Below, piece after piece: positions 17,890 through 28,260 of a stretch of 64,000 nt of DNA. How positions within the stretch are numbered: the first letter of the stretch is position 1; each line of letters begins with the position of its first letter. This DNA comes from Polaromonas sp. (lineage in GTDB: Bacteria; Pseudomonadota; Gammaproteobacteria; Burkholderiales; Burkholderiaceae_C). A program made the position numbers and the translations under genes. Below the pieces are notes generated by a model. The model did not search any database and was not told the origin of the DNA. It saw only the letters and a program-made list of their open reading frames with translations. The stretch is taken from assembly GCF_013817205.1 (NCBI RefSeq), contig NZ_JACDDD010000007.1, positions 1 to 64,000 of the forward strand. The letters run 5' to 3'.

Positions 17890-19011
17890 TTAATGCTGTC
17901 GCCACGGCAACCCGCGAAAACGCCAGCCGCCGCGCGCGCCGCGGTGCGCATCGGCATCCGGATCACCCTCAAACCCTTCGAGGATGTTGTAGGCCTCCAG
18001 GCCCAATTCTGTCGCGCGTCTGGCAGCCGTTATCGAGCGCACCCCGCTGCGGCACAACAACACCGCCCTGCCGCCGGCCGGCACTGCGGCCTTCACCGCT
18101 TCGTCAAACTGCGGATTCATTGCCATGCCCGGCCACTGCTTCCAGGCCAGCGCGACCGCACCCGGCACAAAGCCAACCCAGTCACGCTCGGCATCGGTAC
18201 GCACGTCAATCAACACCGCGTGCCCGGCCTGCCACCACTGGCAGGCGAGTTCGGGCGACACATTGCCGGCATAACCGTCGGCGGTCTGGACCTCCAGCAG
18301 AGTCGCACCGTCGGCGTCCTGGCGGCCCCCACCCAAGCCCGAGTTCTGGTTCGCCGGCAGGGCCTCGTCCATGCGCGCCGGCCGCGGCAAGCCGAGCTGG
18401 TCCATGGTGGCAACAAACTCCACCAGGCTTTTCCCGGCGATGCGCGTATTGCCGGCCTTCTCGGCGCCAATAGTGGAATGGGTGCGGCCCTGGTCGTCGT
18501 GCCCGGGCCAGACCACGGTGTCGTCCGGCAAGGTGAACAGCCGCTGCGTGATGCTGTGGTACAGCGCCTCTGCGCTACCCGACTGGAAATCGGTGCGGCC
18601 GCAGCCATCGATCAGCAAGGCGTCGCCAGTAAATACATGCTTGCGCCACAGGTAGCTCACGCTGCCGGCCGTGTGACCGGGCGTGTGAATGACGCGAACC
18701 TGTTCGCCACCGAACTGCAGCACATCGCCGTCACCAAGCTGGGTGGCAGCGGTCGCGATGCCGCAGCCCTCTGGTGCCGCCGTCCGGGCGCCCGTATGTT
18801 CAACCAGCTGCCCGCCACTGGTAATGTGGTCGGCGTGCGCATGGGTTTCCACGGTCCACACCAGTTTGAGAGCGTGGTCGCGAAGCAGCGCCAGGTCACG
18901 TTCGAGCCAGCTGTCCACCGGATCGATGAAAAGCGCATCGCGCGTAGCGGGGTCAAACAACACGTAGCTGTAGGTGCTGGAAGCAGGATCAAACAGTTGT
19001 AGCGGTGTCAT
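17890..19011 (-). CDS. Persulfide dioxygenase-rhodanese fusion (ETHE1-like MBL-fold + rhodanese)
   Basis: A 373-residue fusion. Residues 1-240 are an ETHE1-type metallo-beta-lactamase-fold domain with the iron-binding THAHADH motif, HTPGHTAGS, FTGDALLIDGCGRTDFQ and PGHD. ETHE1 oxidises glutathione persulfide to sulfite using O2. Residues 265-365 are a rhodanese domain with the catalytic-loop cysteine in LLCRSGVRS, which can move sulfane sulfur. This order matches known bacterial PRF enzymes. It is cytosolic, with no signal peptide. It lies between an R1 repeat downstream and a 386-bp gap upstream. Confidence 0.9.
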   Translation of the reverse strand: MTPLQLFDPASSTYSYVLFDPATRDALFIDPVDSWLERDLALLRDHALKLVWTVETHAHADHITSGGQLVEHTGARTAAPEGCGIATAATQLGDGDVLQFGGEQVRVIHTPGHTAGSVSYLWRKHVFTGDALLIDGCGRTDFQSGSAEALYHSITQRLFTLPDDTVVWPGHDDQGRTHSTIGAEKAGNTRIAGKSLVEFVATMDQLGLPRPARMDEALPANQNSGLGGGRQDADGATLLEVQTADGYAGNVSPELACQWWQAGHAVLIDVRTDAERDWVGFVPGAVALAWKQWPGMAMNPQFDEAVKAAVPAGGRAVLLCRSGVRSITAARRATELGLEAYNILEGFEGDPDADAHRGARGGWRFRGLPWRQH

Positions 19012-19115
19012 GGCATGTTCATGTTGGCAAGTGAGACGGACACACCCAAGTTTAGGCGGGCGGGCGCCGGCCGTGTTGCAAAAGCCCGCACGGCGTCTGG
19101 CCCATACGCATCACG

Positions 19116-19172
19116 TGCTATCACTTTTATAGCTGTTTGTGCTTGTCCCGCAAGGGCTGGAGGCCAAAAACA
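19116..19172 (+). repeat. Dispersed repeat family R2, copy A
   Basis: TGCTATCACTTTTATAGCTG followed by TTTGTGCTTGTCCCGCAAGG and GCTGGAGGCCAAAA. It shares the layout hairpin (GCTAT..ATAGC), about 20 bp, then GGGCT-N2-AGGCC with the copies at 23.6, 25.3, 51.3 and 58.5 kb. I recognise this as a common short intergenic repeat of Comamonadaceae genomes. Confidence 0.7.
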
Positions 19173-19346
19173 CCGTCAACGCGCTTGGTCGCGCTGAACC
19201 TTCAGACGGACTTCCTGAGCCGGCCCGTGGTTCCCGGCCTTTCGGCCTGGGGCTGCCGCAGCTGCTGTACAAATAAGCAGCCGGACCGGCGGATTTTCAC
19301 CCCGGGGCGCGCAAGCGCTCCATTTTTGTTGGCAAAGGCGCTAAGA

Positions 19347-19368
19347 TTGACGTTTACGTAAACGTCAA
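19347..19368. promoter_or_regulatory. 22-bp perfect palindrome upstream of ppk2-icmF (LiuR-like operator candidate)
   Basis: TTGACGTTTAC followed directly by its reverse complement, ending 29 bp before the ppk2 ATG. From memory it resembles the ACGTTTACGTAAACGT-type sites of the MerR-family regulator LiuR of branched-chain amino-acid degradation. IcmF, encoded downstream, acts on isobutyryl-CoA, which fits. The palindrome itself is certain; the regulator is an inference, and no liuR gene is in the window. Confidence 0.55.
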
Positions 19369-19397
19369 CAACCGCAGCGCCGACCTGGAGACAACAC

Positions 19398-20240
<843 letters not shown>

Positions 20241-20285
20241 TCTCCCCGCATCGCAGCCACAAGACAACCTCCAGAGAGCGCCGCC

Positions 20286-23200
20286 ATGACCGACCTGTCC
20301 GCTGAATACAAGGCCCTTGCCAGCTACCGCCCCACCCACAAGGTGCGTTTTGTCACCGCCGCCTCGCTGTTTGACGGGCACGACGCCGCCATCAACATCA
20401 TGCGGCGCATCCTGCAGGGCATGGGCGCCGAGGTCATTCACCTGGGCCACAACCGCAGCGTTGACGAGGTCGTGACCGCAGCGCTGCAGGAAGACGCGCA
20501 GGGCATTGCCATCAGTTCTTACCAGGGCGGCCATGTCGAGTACTTCAAGTACATGGTGGATCTGCTCAAAAGCCGCGGCGGCGAGCATATCCAAGTGTTT
20601 GGTGGCGGCGGCGGCGTGATTGTGCCGCCGGAAATCCGCGAGCTGCAGGCCTACGGCGTGACGCGTATCTACAGCCCCGAGGACGGTCAGAAAATGGGCC
20701 TGGCCGGCATGATCGGCGAGATGGTCATGCGCTGCGACAAGGACCTGACCGGCTTCTCCCCTGCGGACTCCCAGGCCATCGAAGGTCACGGCGAAATGGC
20801 CTGGCGGGCGCTGGCCCAGTTGATCACGGCGCTTGAAAACGAAAAGGCGGATGCCGCTCTGGTGCAAACTTTGCGAACGCAGGCAGAAGGCAAAAAGATA
20901 CCTGTACTGGGCATCACCGGCACAGGCGGCGCCGGCAAGTCCTCGCTGACCGACGAGCTGATACGCCGTCTGCGCCTGGACCAGAATGACCAGCTGCGTG
21001 TGGCCATCATCAGCATTGACCCATCGCGGCGCAAGAGCGGCGGCGCCCTGCTCGGCGACCGCATCCGTATGAACGCGATCAACCCCTGGACCGTTCCCCA
21101 GGTCGGTCAGATGACCAGCGACAGCGGCCAGCGTGTGTTCATGCGCAGCCTGGCCACGCGTGACTTCGGCTCCGAAATCAGCAAGGCCCTGCCCGACGTG
21201 ATTGCCGCATGCAAGGTCGCGGACTTCGACCTGATCGTGGTCGAGACCTCGGGTATCGGCCAGGGCGACGCGGCCATCGTGCCGCATGTGGATGTGCCCC
21301 TGTATGTGATGACACCGGAGTTTGGCGCGGCCAGCCAGCTCGAAAAAATCGACATGCTGGACTTTGCCGAGTTCATCGCTATCAACAAGTTTGACCGCAA
21401 GGGATCGCTCGACGCGTTGCGCGACGTTGCCAAGCAGGTGCAGCGCAACAAGGAAGCCTGGACCACGCCGGCCGATCAGATGCCGGTGTTCGGCACCATG
21501 GCCGCTCGCTTTAACGACGACGGCGTCACCGCGCTGTACCAGGCGCTCAAGCCGCGCCTGGCCGGGCTGGGGCTGACCCTGTCCGAAGGCACACTGCCGA
21601 AGACCGGGGTACGCCACAGCACCAACCAGACCCCGGTGGTCCCGGCAGCCCGCACACGTTACCTGGCCGAGATCAGCGACACGGTGCGTGGCTACAAGAA
21701 GCGCGCCCGCGCCCAGGCCCAGCTCGCACGCGAAGTGCAGCAGCTCAAGGCCGCCGCCGCGATGCTCAAGATCGACAAGCCGGACCGTGCCCCGGCCGCC
21801 GAAGCCGCGCTGGATCTGGCGGCTCACCGCAAGGCACGCATCGATGCCGACGCCCGCGCCCTGCTGGCGCAGTGGCCCGACATGCAGCAGGCTTACGCCG
21901 GCGACGAGTACGTGGTGAAGATTCGCGACAAGGAGATCCGCACCGCCCTGACAAGCAAGTCGCTGTCGGGCACGACCATCCGCAAGGTCGCGCTGCCGCA
22001 GTACGAAGACCACGGCGAAATCCTCAAGTGGCTGATGCTGGACAACGTGCCCGGCAGCTACCCCTACACCGCCGGCACCTTCGCCTTCAAGCGCGAGGGC
22101 GAGGATCCGACGCGCATGTTCGCCGGTGAAGGCGACGCCTTCCGTACCAACACGCGGTTCAAGCTGCTGTCCGAAGGCATGGCCGCCAAACGCCTGTCCA
22201 CCGCGTTTGACTCGGTCACGCTTTACGGCAACGACCCGGCGCTGCGCCCTGACATCTACGGCAAGGTCGGCAACAGCGGCGTCAGCATTGCCACCCTGGA
22301 CGACATGAAGGTGCTCTATGACGGCTTCGACCTGTGCAGCCCGAGCACATCAGTCAGCATGACCATCAACGGTCCGGCGCCAACGATTCTCGCGATGTTC
22401 ATGAACACCGCCATCGACCAGAACATAGCCAAGTTCAACAAGGACAACGGCCGCGATCCGACCCCGACCGAGACCGAAAAAATCCGCGAGTGGGTGCAGG
22501 AAAACGTACGCGGCACGGTACAGGCCGATATCCTCAAGGAAGACCAGGGCCAGAACACCTGCATCTTCTCGACCGAGTTCAGCCTCAAGGTCATGGGCGA
22601 CATCGCCCAGTATTTTGTGCACCACAAAGTGCGCAACTTCTACAGCGTGTCGATCAGCGGCTACCACATCGCCGAAGCCGGCGCCAACCCGATCAGCCAG
22701 CTGGCCTTCACGCTGTCAAACGGCTTTACCTTTGTCGAAGCCTACCTGGCACGCGGCATGCACATCGACGACTTTGCGCCCAACCTGAGCTTTTTCTTCA
22801 GCAACGGCATGGACCCCGAATACACCGTGATGGGCCGCGTTGCGCGCCGCATCTGGGCCGTGGCCATGAAGGAGAAATACGGCGCCAACGAACGTAGCCA
22901 GAAACTGAAGTACCACATCCAGACCAGCGGCCGCAGCCTGCACGCGCAGGAGATCCAGTTCAATGACATCCGCACGACACTGCAGGCGCTGATTGCGATT
23001 TATGACAACTGCAACTCGCTGCATACCAACGCCTTCGACGAGGCCATCACCACGCCGACCGAAGAGTCCGTACGCCGCGCGATGGCCATCCAGCTCATCA
23101 TCAACCGCGAGTGGGGGCTGGCGAAAAACGAGAACCCGTCACAGGGCGCCTTCATCATCGAGGAGCTGACCGAGCTGCTGGAAGAAGCCGTGCTGCTGGA

Positions 23201-23609
23201 GTTCGAGCGCATCGCCGAGCGCGGCGGCGTGCTGGGTGCGATGGAAACCGGCTACCAGCGCGGCCGCATCCAGGACGAGTCTATGCATTACGAAATGCTC
23301 AAACACACCGGAGAGCTGCCCATCATCGGCGTCAACACCTTCCGCAATCCCCATGGTGATGCGGTGCAGGACAAGCTGGAACTGGCGCGCTCCACCGATG
23401 AGGAAAAGCAGAACCAGCTCAGGCGCCTGAACGACTTCCACGCCTGCCACGCCGCAGAATCCCCCGCCATGCTCCAACGCCTGCAGCAGGCGGTGATCAA
23501 CAACGCCAACGTGTTTGAAGTGCTCATGGACGCGGTGCGCGTCTGCTCGCTGGGGCAGATCACGAATGCCCTGTTTGAAGTGGGTGGGCAGTACCGCCGG
23601 AATATGTAG
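20286..23609 (+). CDS. icmF: Fused isobutyryl-CoA mutase IcmF
   Basis: An 1107-residue adenosylcobalamin enzyme interconverting isobutyryl-CoA and n-butyryl-CoA. Order: B12-binding domain (about 15-150) with the DGHDAAINI His motif and GGGGGVI; a G-protein chaperone domain with P-loop [10 protein letters not shown], here about residues 195-420, as in MeaB; and a C-terminal acyl-CoA mutase barrel with [12 protein letters not shown] and [20 protein letters not shown]. The fusion order is diagnostic of IcmF rather than methylmalonyl-CoA mutase. It probably shares a transcript with ppk2. The stop codon lies 1 nt before an R2 repeat. The 846-residue ORF on the opposite strand is a shadow. Confidence 0.95.
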   Translation: MTDLSAEYKALASYRPTHKVRFVTAASLFDGHDAAINIMRRILQGMGAEVIHLGHNRSVDEVVTAALQEDAQGIAISSYQGGHVEYFKYMVDLLKSRGGEHIQVFGGGGGVIVPPEIRELQAYGVTRIYSPEDGQKMGLAGMIGEMVMRCDKDLTGFSPADSQAIEGHGEMAWRALAQLITALENEKADAALVQTLRTQAEGKKIPVLGITGTGGAGKSSLTDELIRRLRLDQNDQLRVAIISIDPSRRKSGGALLGDRIRMNAINPWTVPQVGQMTSDSGQRVFMRSLATRDFGSEISKALPDVIAACKVADFDLIVVETSGIGQGDAAIVPHVDVPLYVMTPEFGAASQLEKIDMLDFAEFIAINKFDRKGSLDALRDVAKQVQRNKEAWTTPADQMPVFGTMAARFNDDGVTALYQALKPRLAGLGLTLSEGTLPKTGVRHSTNQTPVVPAARTRYLAEISDTVRGYKKRARAQAQLAREVQQLKAAAAMLKIDKPDRAPAAEAALDLAAHRKARIDADARALLAQWPDMQQAYAGDEYVVKIRDKEIRTALTSKSLSGTTIRKVALPQYEDHGEILKWLMLDNVPGSYPYTAGTFAFKREGEDPTRMFAGEGDAFRTNTRFKLLSEGMAAKRLSTAFDSVTLYGNDPALRPDIYGKVGNSGVSIATLDDMKVLYDGFDLCSPSTSVSMTINGPAPTILAMFMNTAIDQNIAKFNKDNGRDPTPTETEKIREWVQENVRGTVQADILKEDQGQNTCIFSTEFSLKVMGDIAQYFVHHKVRNFYSVSISGYHIAEAGANPISQLAFTLSNGFTFVEAYLARGMHIDDFAPNLSFFFSNGMDPEYTVMGRVARRIWAVAMKEKYGANERSQKLKYHIQTSGRSLHAQEIQFNDIRTTLQALIAIYDNCNSLHTNAFDEAITTPTEESVRRAMAIQLIINREWGLAKNENPSQGAFIIEELTELLEEAVLLEFERIAERGGVLGAMETGYQRGRIQDESMHYEMLKHTGELPIIGVNTFRNPHGDAVQDKLELARSTDEEKQNQLRRLNDFHACHAAESPAMLQRLQQAVINNANVFEVLMDAVRVCSLGQITNALFEVGGQYRRNM

Positions 23610-23610
23610 C

Positions 23611-23668
23611 TGCTATTTATTTGATAGCTGCTTACGTCCGCTGTACATGGGCTGATGGCACTTTTTAC
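23611..23668 (+). repeat. Dispersed repeat family R2, copy B
   Basis: TGCTATTTATTTGATAGCTG, then CTTACGTCCGCTGTACATGG and GCTGATGGCACTTTTT. It begins 1-2 nt after the icmF stop codon. The GCTAT...ATAGC stem could form an RNA hairpin at the icmF 3' end. Confidence 0.7.
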
Positions 23669-23861
23669 TGTGAACTCAGCATCGCGCTGCGTCCCCGGTC
23701 CGCCTGGCGAGCCAAGCCATACGCGTTATCCAACATGGATCATGGATCCCAAACCAAGTCGGGGATGACACAGTCAGTTTGATAAGCATTACAACGCGGT
23801 CTACAACAACAAACCATTCGGCACCCGGCCACGCCACAGGCGCGGGCCGCCAGCGCGCAGC

Positions 23862-23885
23862 AAAAAGCCCCGAAGGACGGGGCTT
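23862..23885 (-). terminator. Rho-independent terminator of the 54-residue protein gene
   Basis: On the minus strand a 7-bp stem AGCCCCG / CGGGGCT with a 5-nt loop is followed by TTTTTGC. It lies about 57 bp past the stop of the small minus-strand gene at 23941. Confidence 0.7.
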
Positions 23886-23940
23886 GCTGCAAAAACACTC
23901 CCATCCGTGAATCACGATGGCAGCGGGTGCACCTGAGGGC

Positions 23941-24105
23941 TTAACCGCCTTTGTGCGGGCGCTTGCCGGGGTTCTTCTTGCTGCGGGTCCAGGTTCCACG
24001 CTCCAGGCTGACCTTCTGGCCACGGCCGGCGGTGCGGGTCATGCCGGGTGCAGGAACGGGTTTGGGGGCGCAGATGTCGGCTTCGACGCGGATTTTTTTG
24101 GGCAT
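23941..24105 (-). CDS. Small basic protein, 54 residues, unknown function
   Basis: Too short for the ORF track. It begins MPKKIRVEADICAPKPVPAP and ends KKNPGKRPHKGG. It is strongly basic, proline-rich in the middle, with no membrane segment, and could bind nucleic acid. Support for a real gene: GGAG 6 bp upstream of ATG, a clean intrinsic terminator downstream, and its own space between neighbours. The single cysteine is in ADICAPKP. I do not recognise a named family, and the charge is the only functional hint. Confidence concerns its being a gene, not its role. Confidence 0.6.
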   Translation of the reverse strand: MPKKIRVEADICAPKPVPAPGMTRTAGRGQKVSLERGTWTRSKKNPGKRPHKGG

Positions 24106-24196
24106 GGAGGGCTCCGGGTTGGAAAAATGGCAGAACCCGATATTTTAAGCTACTGGATGGCCGGCCCGCCGAGAGGCTGGAAACAGGCCATGGACG

Positions 24197-25258
24197 TCAC
24201 ACCGACGCGCGCAACGGCAGGTTGACCAGCAGGTTCTGCGGCTTGAGCCGGAGCACGCGTTCGGCATTCATCATCAGGCCCAGGTACACCGGCTTGCCGG
24301 CCACGTCGGCGCGCATTTCCTGCGGATCGGCAAAGTCCAGCCGGAACAGACTGACCAGGCGCTGCATGCGCTCGGGTTCGACCTCGCGGCCTTCGTACAG
24401 GTCGTTGAGCAGCGCTGTCGAATCAAGGTCCAGCCCCACATGCCAGCGCCAGGCTTCGTCGTCGACCTTCTGCAGCGGCCGGATCGTGACGGCCACGCCA
24501 AGGAAGTGCTGCACCCACTTTTCAAGCACACGCGCCAGCGCCTTCAAGCCCGAGCGCGCGCGGGTCATGGTGAACACCAGGCCATGACTCAGGTCGTTGC
24601 TGACCTCATGCCTGAGGTCGAGCAGGAAGTTGTGGCGCTCGCTGTCCTGCCAGTAGTCGGGGGCATTGCTGTCTGACAGCACCTGCATCTCGATACTGCG
24701 CAGCGGGGCCTTGGCCTCTGCCAGAAAACGCCCGAAGTCACCGAGTCCGCCGTGGTCATTGAGCATGTCGAGCCGCTCGTGGTCGCCGGCCAGCACCTGG
24801 CCAACTTCGGTGGAGATGCGCTGCGGGCGAAACAGCATCTCGGCCGCACGCACTTCGTAGGCATCTGTCGCGTCGTCGAGCAGGTTGCGAACGACCGCCT
24901 GGGCCAGCAGGTCAATGAACAGCGGCGGGATGCTGATGCTGCCGGCGCGGAACAGGCCCAGGTAATACGCCTCCAGCGTGCCGGCGTCGAGCAAGCCGTC
25001 GCGAAAGCGCAGGAACAGGCCATAACTCTCGCGTGCGTCGGGGTCGTTCAGAGCCTGCAGTTCAGCCTCACTCACCGGCCTGGAGGGCGCGGCCTGCAAG
25101 GCGGCATGCAGGGCTTGTTCGGCCGCACACGACTCCGGCAGCAGCGCCAGCTCGGGCCGGTCGAGGAACAGGCGCAGGTAGTCGTCGGTGGGCAGCAGCC
25201 AGCCGCGCGGATTGCGCTGGAGCCGGCTGAAACCGCTGGAAGGCCAGAAATCTTGCAT
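24197..25258 (-). CDS. Conserved protein of unknown function (probably DUF6352 family)
   Basis: A 353-residue soluble protein starting MQDFWPSSGF and continuing RNPRGWLLPTDDYLRLFLDR. From memory this matches a Burkholderiales family filed as DUF6352. No signal peptide, membrane helix or catalytic motif is apparent; it is largely helical with many acidic and aromatic residues. The ORF track adds about 75 upstream residues. I start at MQDF because an AGAGG box lies 9 bp upstream and the preceding frame runs through an R2 repeat. It stands alone on the minus strand, and its role is unknown. Confidence 0.7.
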   Translation of the reverse strand: MQDFWPSSGFSRLQRNPRGWLLPTDDYLRLFLDRPELALLPESCAAEQALHAALQAAPSRPVSEAELQALNDPDARESYGLFLRFRDGLLDAGTLEAYYLGLFRAGSISIPPLFIDLLAQAVVRNLLDDATDAYEVRAAEMLFRPQRISTEVGQVLAGDHERLDMLNDHGGLGDFGRFLAEAKAPLRSIEMQVLSDSNAPDYWQDSERHNFLLDLRHEVSNDLSHGLVFTMTRARSGLKALARVLEKWVQHFLGVAVTIRPLQKVDDEAWRWHVGLDLDSTALLNDLYEGREVEPERMQRLVSLFRLDFADPQEMRADVAGKPVYLGLMMNAERVLRLKPQNLLVNLPLRASV

Positions 25259-25294
25259 GGGGACCATCCTCTCACATCGCCGGCAGTACCTGTT

Positions 25295-25351
25295 TGCTCT
25301 GTTTTTGATAGCTGACTGCGCATATCCGATAAGGGCTAGAAGCCAATTTGA
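25295..25351 (+). repeat. Dispersed repeat family R2, copy C
   Basis: GCTCTGTTTTTGATAGCTGA, then CTGCGCATATCCGATAAGGG and CTAGAAGCCAATTTGATGC. It lies in the divergent gap between the DUF6352-like gene and the secreted Gln/Arg-rich protein gene, 37 nt upstream of the former. Confidence 0.7.
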
Positions 25352-25466
25352 TGCATTAACTTCTGGCGCAAGCGGCAAGCCCGGAAACTCGCCCCACAAC
25401 CAGTGTTTTCTCGTTTTGCGTACAGTGGAGCAACATGCGCTTCGCTGCGCGAGATGGAGACAAGCC

Positions 25467-25988
25467 ATGCACCCTGCCCCGAACATCAATCGCCAGACCT
25501 TTGCCGCCCTGCTGCTCGCCTGCCTGTGCGCAGGCGTGCTGCCGCCGGCCTATGCGCAGTTGCCGACTGTCACCACCCGCACCGAAATCTGGATCGGCAA
25601 CGGCCAGCCCATCGATCTCGACGCGCATGACCGCGCGCAGTGGGAATACTGGCAGATGCAGCGCGAACAACAACGCCGCCAGCTGGAGTTGACGCGCCAG
25701 CAGGACGCGCAATTGCGGCAGAGCCAGGAATCGATAGGCGAGCGAGCGCTGCGCGAGCAGGCGCAGCGCAACGGAACCTGGGTGCCCGCACCCCCTGGCC
25801 TCAGCGACCAGGAGCGTATCTGGCGCGACCAGCAGCAGATGCAACGCGAGGCATGGCGCCAGCAGCGCGCGCAGACGCGCCACGACAATCAGCGCATCCG
25901 CCAGGAGAGCGAGACCTTTGGCCAGCGCGCGCTGCGCGAGCAGGCGCAGAACCGGCGCGAGCAGGGCCGCATGACAACGTCCCCCTAA
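25467..25988 (+). CDS. Predicted secreted Gln/Arg-rich coiled-coil protein with an internal duplication
   Basis: A 173-residue protein with a signal peptide (TFAALLLACLCAGVLPPAYA, cleaved after AYAQ). The mature part is very rich in Gln and Arg and is predicted to be helical and coiled-coil. A unit is repeated: QSQESIGERALREQAQRNG and RQESETFGQRALREQAQNRR, separated by about 55 residues that themselves alternate short Arg/Gln blocks. GGAG lies 8 bp before the chosen ATG; the ORF track start lies upstream in non-coding sequence. I do not recognise a family. It is probably periplasmic. Its stop overlaps the convergent LysR gene by 3 nt. Confidence 0.7.
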   Translation: MHPAPNINRQTFAALLLACLCAGVLPPAYAQLPTVTTRTEIWIGNGQPIDLDAHDRAQWEYWQMQREQQRRQLELTRQQDAQLRQSQESIGERALREQAQRNGTWVPAPPGLSDQERIWRDQQQMQREAWRQQRAQTRHDNQRIRQESETFGQRALREQAQNRREQGRMTTSP

Positions 25989-26896
25989 GCAACGGGCGCA
26001 GCGCTCCGGTACAGCAGCGCCTCTTGCTCCAGCCAAGTGCGAAACAGCGCCAGCGCCGTGTTGTCCGACTTCTGCTCCGGGTAGATCAGGTAATAACGTC
26101 GGTCGCTGACAAATTCATGTTTGACCAGTTCAACCAGCCGGCCCTGCTTCAAATCGTCCTCAATCAGAAAACGCGGGATCAGCGCCAGCCCCTGCCCGTG
26201 GATGGCCGCCTCGGTGGTGATGGAAAACAACTCCATGCGCGCGCCGGCCAGGTCGCCCTCGACCACCAGCCCTAGCGAGGCGAACCAATGCCGCCAGGCA
26301 TAAGGCCGGGTGCTCATCTGCAGCAGTGGCATGCCGTCCAGGTCGGCGGCTTTCAGGGTGCGCTTTGGTCTAACCAGCGCCGGGCTGCCAACGGCGACGA
26401 TGCTTTCGTCCATCAGGAAGCAGGACTCGGTGCCGGGCCAGCCGGCCTCCACCGCGCAAATCGCCGCGTCCAGCGCGGTATCGGCAAACAGAAAAGGGCG
26501 GGTGCGCGAGGACAGGTGCACGGTGATATCAGAATGCAGCTTGTGAAAACCCGCCAGCCGCGGCACCAGCCAGCGGGCTGCAAAGGTCGGCACCACGCCG
26601 AGCTCGAGCGCGCCGCCGGCGCCGCCGCGCGCCATCATGTCCAGCGTGTCGCGCTCCACATCGTCGAGCCGGGAGCGCACGCTGCGGGCATAACTGGCAC
26701 CAGCTTCGGTCAGCAACACGCCACGTTTGGTGCGCCGGAACAGCTTGACGCTGAGGAAGTCTTCCAGCCCGGCGATCTGGCGGCACACCGCGCTTTGCGT
26801 CACCGAATGCTCCTCGGCGGCCTGGGTGAAACTCTGGTGGCGCGCGGCGGACTCAAACAGTGCCAGCGCCGTGGTAGAAGGAATGTTGCGTCGCAT
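25985..26896 (-). CDS. LysR-family regulator of glutaryl-CoA dehydrogenase (GcdR-like)
   Basis: A 303-residue LysR protein. The N-terminal winged helix reads [20 protein letters not shown] and [12 protein letters not shown], which is the GcvA/GcdR-like type; the C-terminal part is the inducer-binding domain. Start MRRNIPST is chosen because of AGGTG 6 bp upstream. It is divergent from gcdH with 169 bp between, the standard layout of gcdR-gcdHG in Pseudomonas and Burkholderiales, where GcdR activates gcdH on glutarate. The effector is inferred, not seen. Confidence 0.85.
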   Translation of the reverse strand: MRRNIPSTTALALFESAARHQSFTQAAEEHSVTQSAVCRQIAGLEDFLSVKLFRRTKRGVLLTEAGASYARSVRSRLDDVERDTLDMMARGGAGGALELGVVPTFAARWLVPRLAGFHKLHSDITVHLSSRTRPFLFADTALDAAICAVEAGWPGTESCFLMDESIVAVGSPALVRPKRTLKAADLDGMPLLQMSTRPYAWRHWFASLGLVVEGDLAGARMELFSITTEAAIHGQGLALIPRFLIEDDLKQGRLVELVKHEFVSDRRYYLIYPEQKSDNTALALFRTWLEQEALLYRSAAPVA

Positions 26897-27065
26897 GTCG
26901 GCACCTGACAGATTTCGGAGTTCCTTTTTAGCACAGATGTGTGACAAAACATGGTTTGCGCGGGTGGCTGACACCGCGTATGCTCACGGATACCGCCGAA
27001 ATTTCACCCGCCTGGATTGCGATTTTCGCACACAGAGCCTCTTCCCCCTTTTCCTGGAGACCTTC

Positions 27066-28256
27066 ATGAGCACTTCCACCAAAAAAGCCAGCTTCCACTG
27101 GGCCGACCCGCTGTTGCTGGACCAGCAGCTGAGCGACGACGAACGCATGGTGCGTGACTCGGCGGCCGCCTATTGCCAGGACAAACTTGCGCCGCGTGTG
27201 CTGGAAGCCTTCCGCCACGAAAAAACCGACACCGCGATTTTTCGCGAGATGGGCGCACTCGGCCTGCTGGGCGCGACGATTCCGGAAGAATACGGCGGCG
27301 CCGGCCTGAACTACGTCTGTTACGGCCTGGTGGCGCGCGAGGTGGAACGCGTGGACTCCGGCTACCGCTCGATGATGAGCGTGCAGTCCTCGCTGGTCAT
27401 GGTGCCGATCAACGAATTCGGCAATGAAGCCACCAAGCAAAAATACCTGCCCAAGTTGGCCAGCGGCGAATGGATAGGCTGCTTCGGCCTGACAGAGCCG
27501 AATCACGGATCCGATCCCGGCAGCATGATCACACGCGCCAAAAAAGTGGCGGGCGGTTACGCGCTGACCGGCAGCAAGATGTGGATCACCAACAGCCCGA
27601 TCGCCGACGTGTTTGTGGTCTGGGCCAAGGACGACGAGGGCTCTATCCGCGGTTTTGTGCTCGACAAGGGTAGCAAGGGCCTGAGCACGCCGGCCATCCA
27701 CAGCAAGGTCGGCCTGCGCGCTTCCATCACCGGCGAAATCGTCATGGACGAGGTGTTTTGCCCGGAGGAAAACGCATTTCCAGAAGTGCGCGGCCTCAAG
27801 GGCCCGTTCACCTGTCTGAACTCTGCCCGCTACGGCATTGCCTGGGGCGCGCTGGGTGCGGCCGAAGACTGCTTCGACAAGGCGCGCCAGTACACGCTGG
27901 ACCGCAAGCAGTTCGGCCGCCCACTGGCGGCGAACCAGCTGATCCAGAAAAAACTCGCCGACATGCAGACCGAAATCGCACTCGGCCTGCAGGGCTGCTT
28001 GCGCCTGGGACGCATGAAGGACGAAGGCACGGCAGCGGTCGAGATTACTTCGATCATGAAACGCAACTCCTGCGGCAAGGCGCTGGACATCGCGCGCATG
28101 GCGCGTGACATGCTGGGCGGCAACGGCATCAGCGACGAGTTCGGCGTGGCGCGACACCTGGTCAACCTGGAAGTCGTCAACACCTACGAAGGCACGCACG
28201 ATGTGCACGCGCTGATCCTCGGCCGGGCCATCACCGGCATTGCCGCCTTCTCCTGA
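27066..28256 (+). CDS. gcdH: Glutaryl-CoA dehydrogenase
   Basis: A 396-residue FAD acyl-CoA dehydrogenase that oxidises and decarboxylates glutaryl-CoA to crotonyl-CoA. GCDH-type features: [15 protein letters not shown] at the FAD/substrate face, [16 protein letters not shown], and the C-terminal [19 protein letters not shown] with the catalytic glutamate in YEGT. The start is at MSTSTKK, with GGAG 8 bp upstream; the longer ORF start lies inside the lysR gene. It is followed 4 bp later by a class III CoA-transferase. In this window it also forms the likely exit of the nicotinate route. Confidence 0.95.
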   Translation: MSTSTKKASFHWADPLLLDQQLSDDERMVRDSAAAYCQDKLAPRVLEAFRHEKTDTAIFREMGALGLLGATIPEEYGGAGLNYVCYGLVAREVERVDSGYRSMMSVQSSLVMVPINEFGNEATKQKYLPKLASGEWIGCFGLTEPNHGSDPGSMITRAKKVAGGYALTGSKMWITNSPIADVFVVWAKDDEGSIRGFVLDKGSKGLSTPAIHSKVGLRASITGEIVMDEVFCPEENAFPEVRGLKGPFTCLNSARYGIAWGALGAAEDCFDKARQYTLDRKQFGRPLAANQLIQKKLADMQTEIALGLQGCLRLGRMKDEGTAAVEITSIMKRNSCGKALDIARMARDMLGGNGISDEFGVARHLVNLEVVNTYEGTHDVHALILGRAITGIAAFS

Positions 28257-28260
28257 AGTC

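Larger units (their letters stand above)
19012..19397. other. Gene-free gap between persulfide dioxygenase and ppk2
   Basis: 386 bp with divergent starts on both sides. It holds an R2 repeat (19116-19172), a GGCC-rich hairpin region around 19219-19262 (CCCGGCCTTTCGGCCTGGGG) and a 22-bp palindrome at 19347-19368. No coding sequence that I can support. Confidence 0.6.
23610..23940. other. Gene-free gap after icmF
   Basis: 331 bp between convergent gene ends. It holds R2 copy B and a minus-strand terminator hairpin (23862-23885). The remaining 190 bp (about 23670-23860) shows no gene or repeat that I recognise. Confidence 0.6.

Noticed and set aside
20241-20285. Cobalamin riboswitch ahead of icmF
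   Set aside because: Only 45 bp separate ppk2 and icmF, too short for the element, and no B12-box was seen upstream of ppk2.
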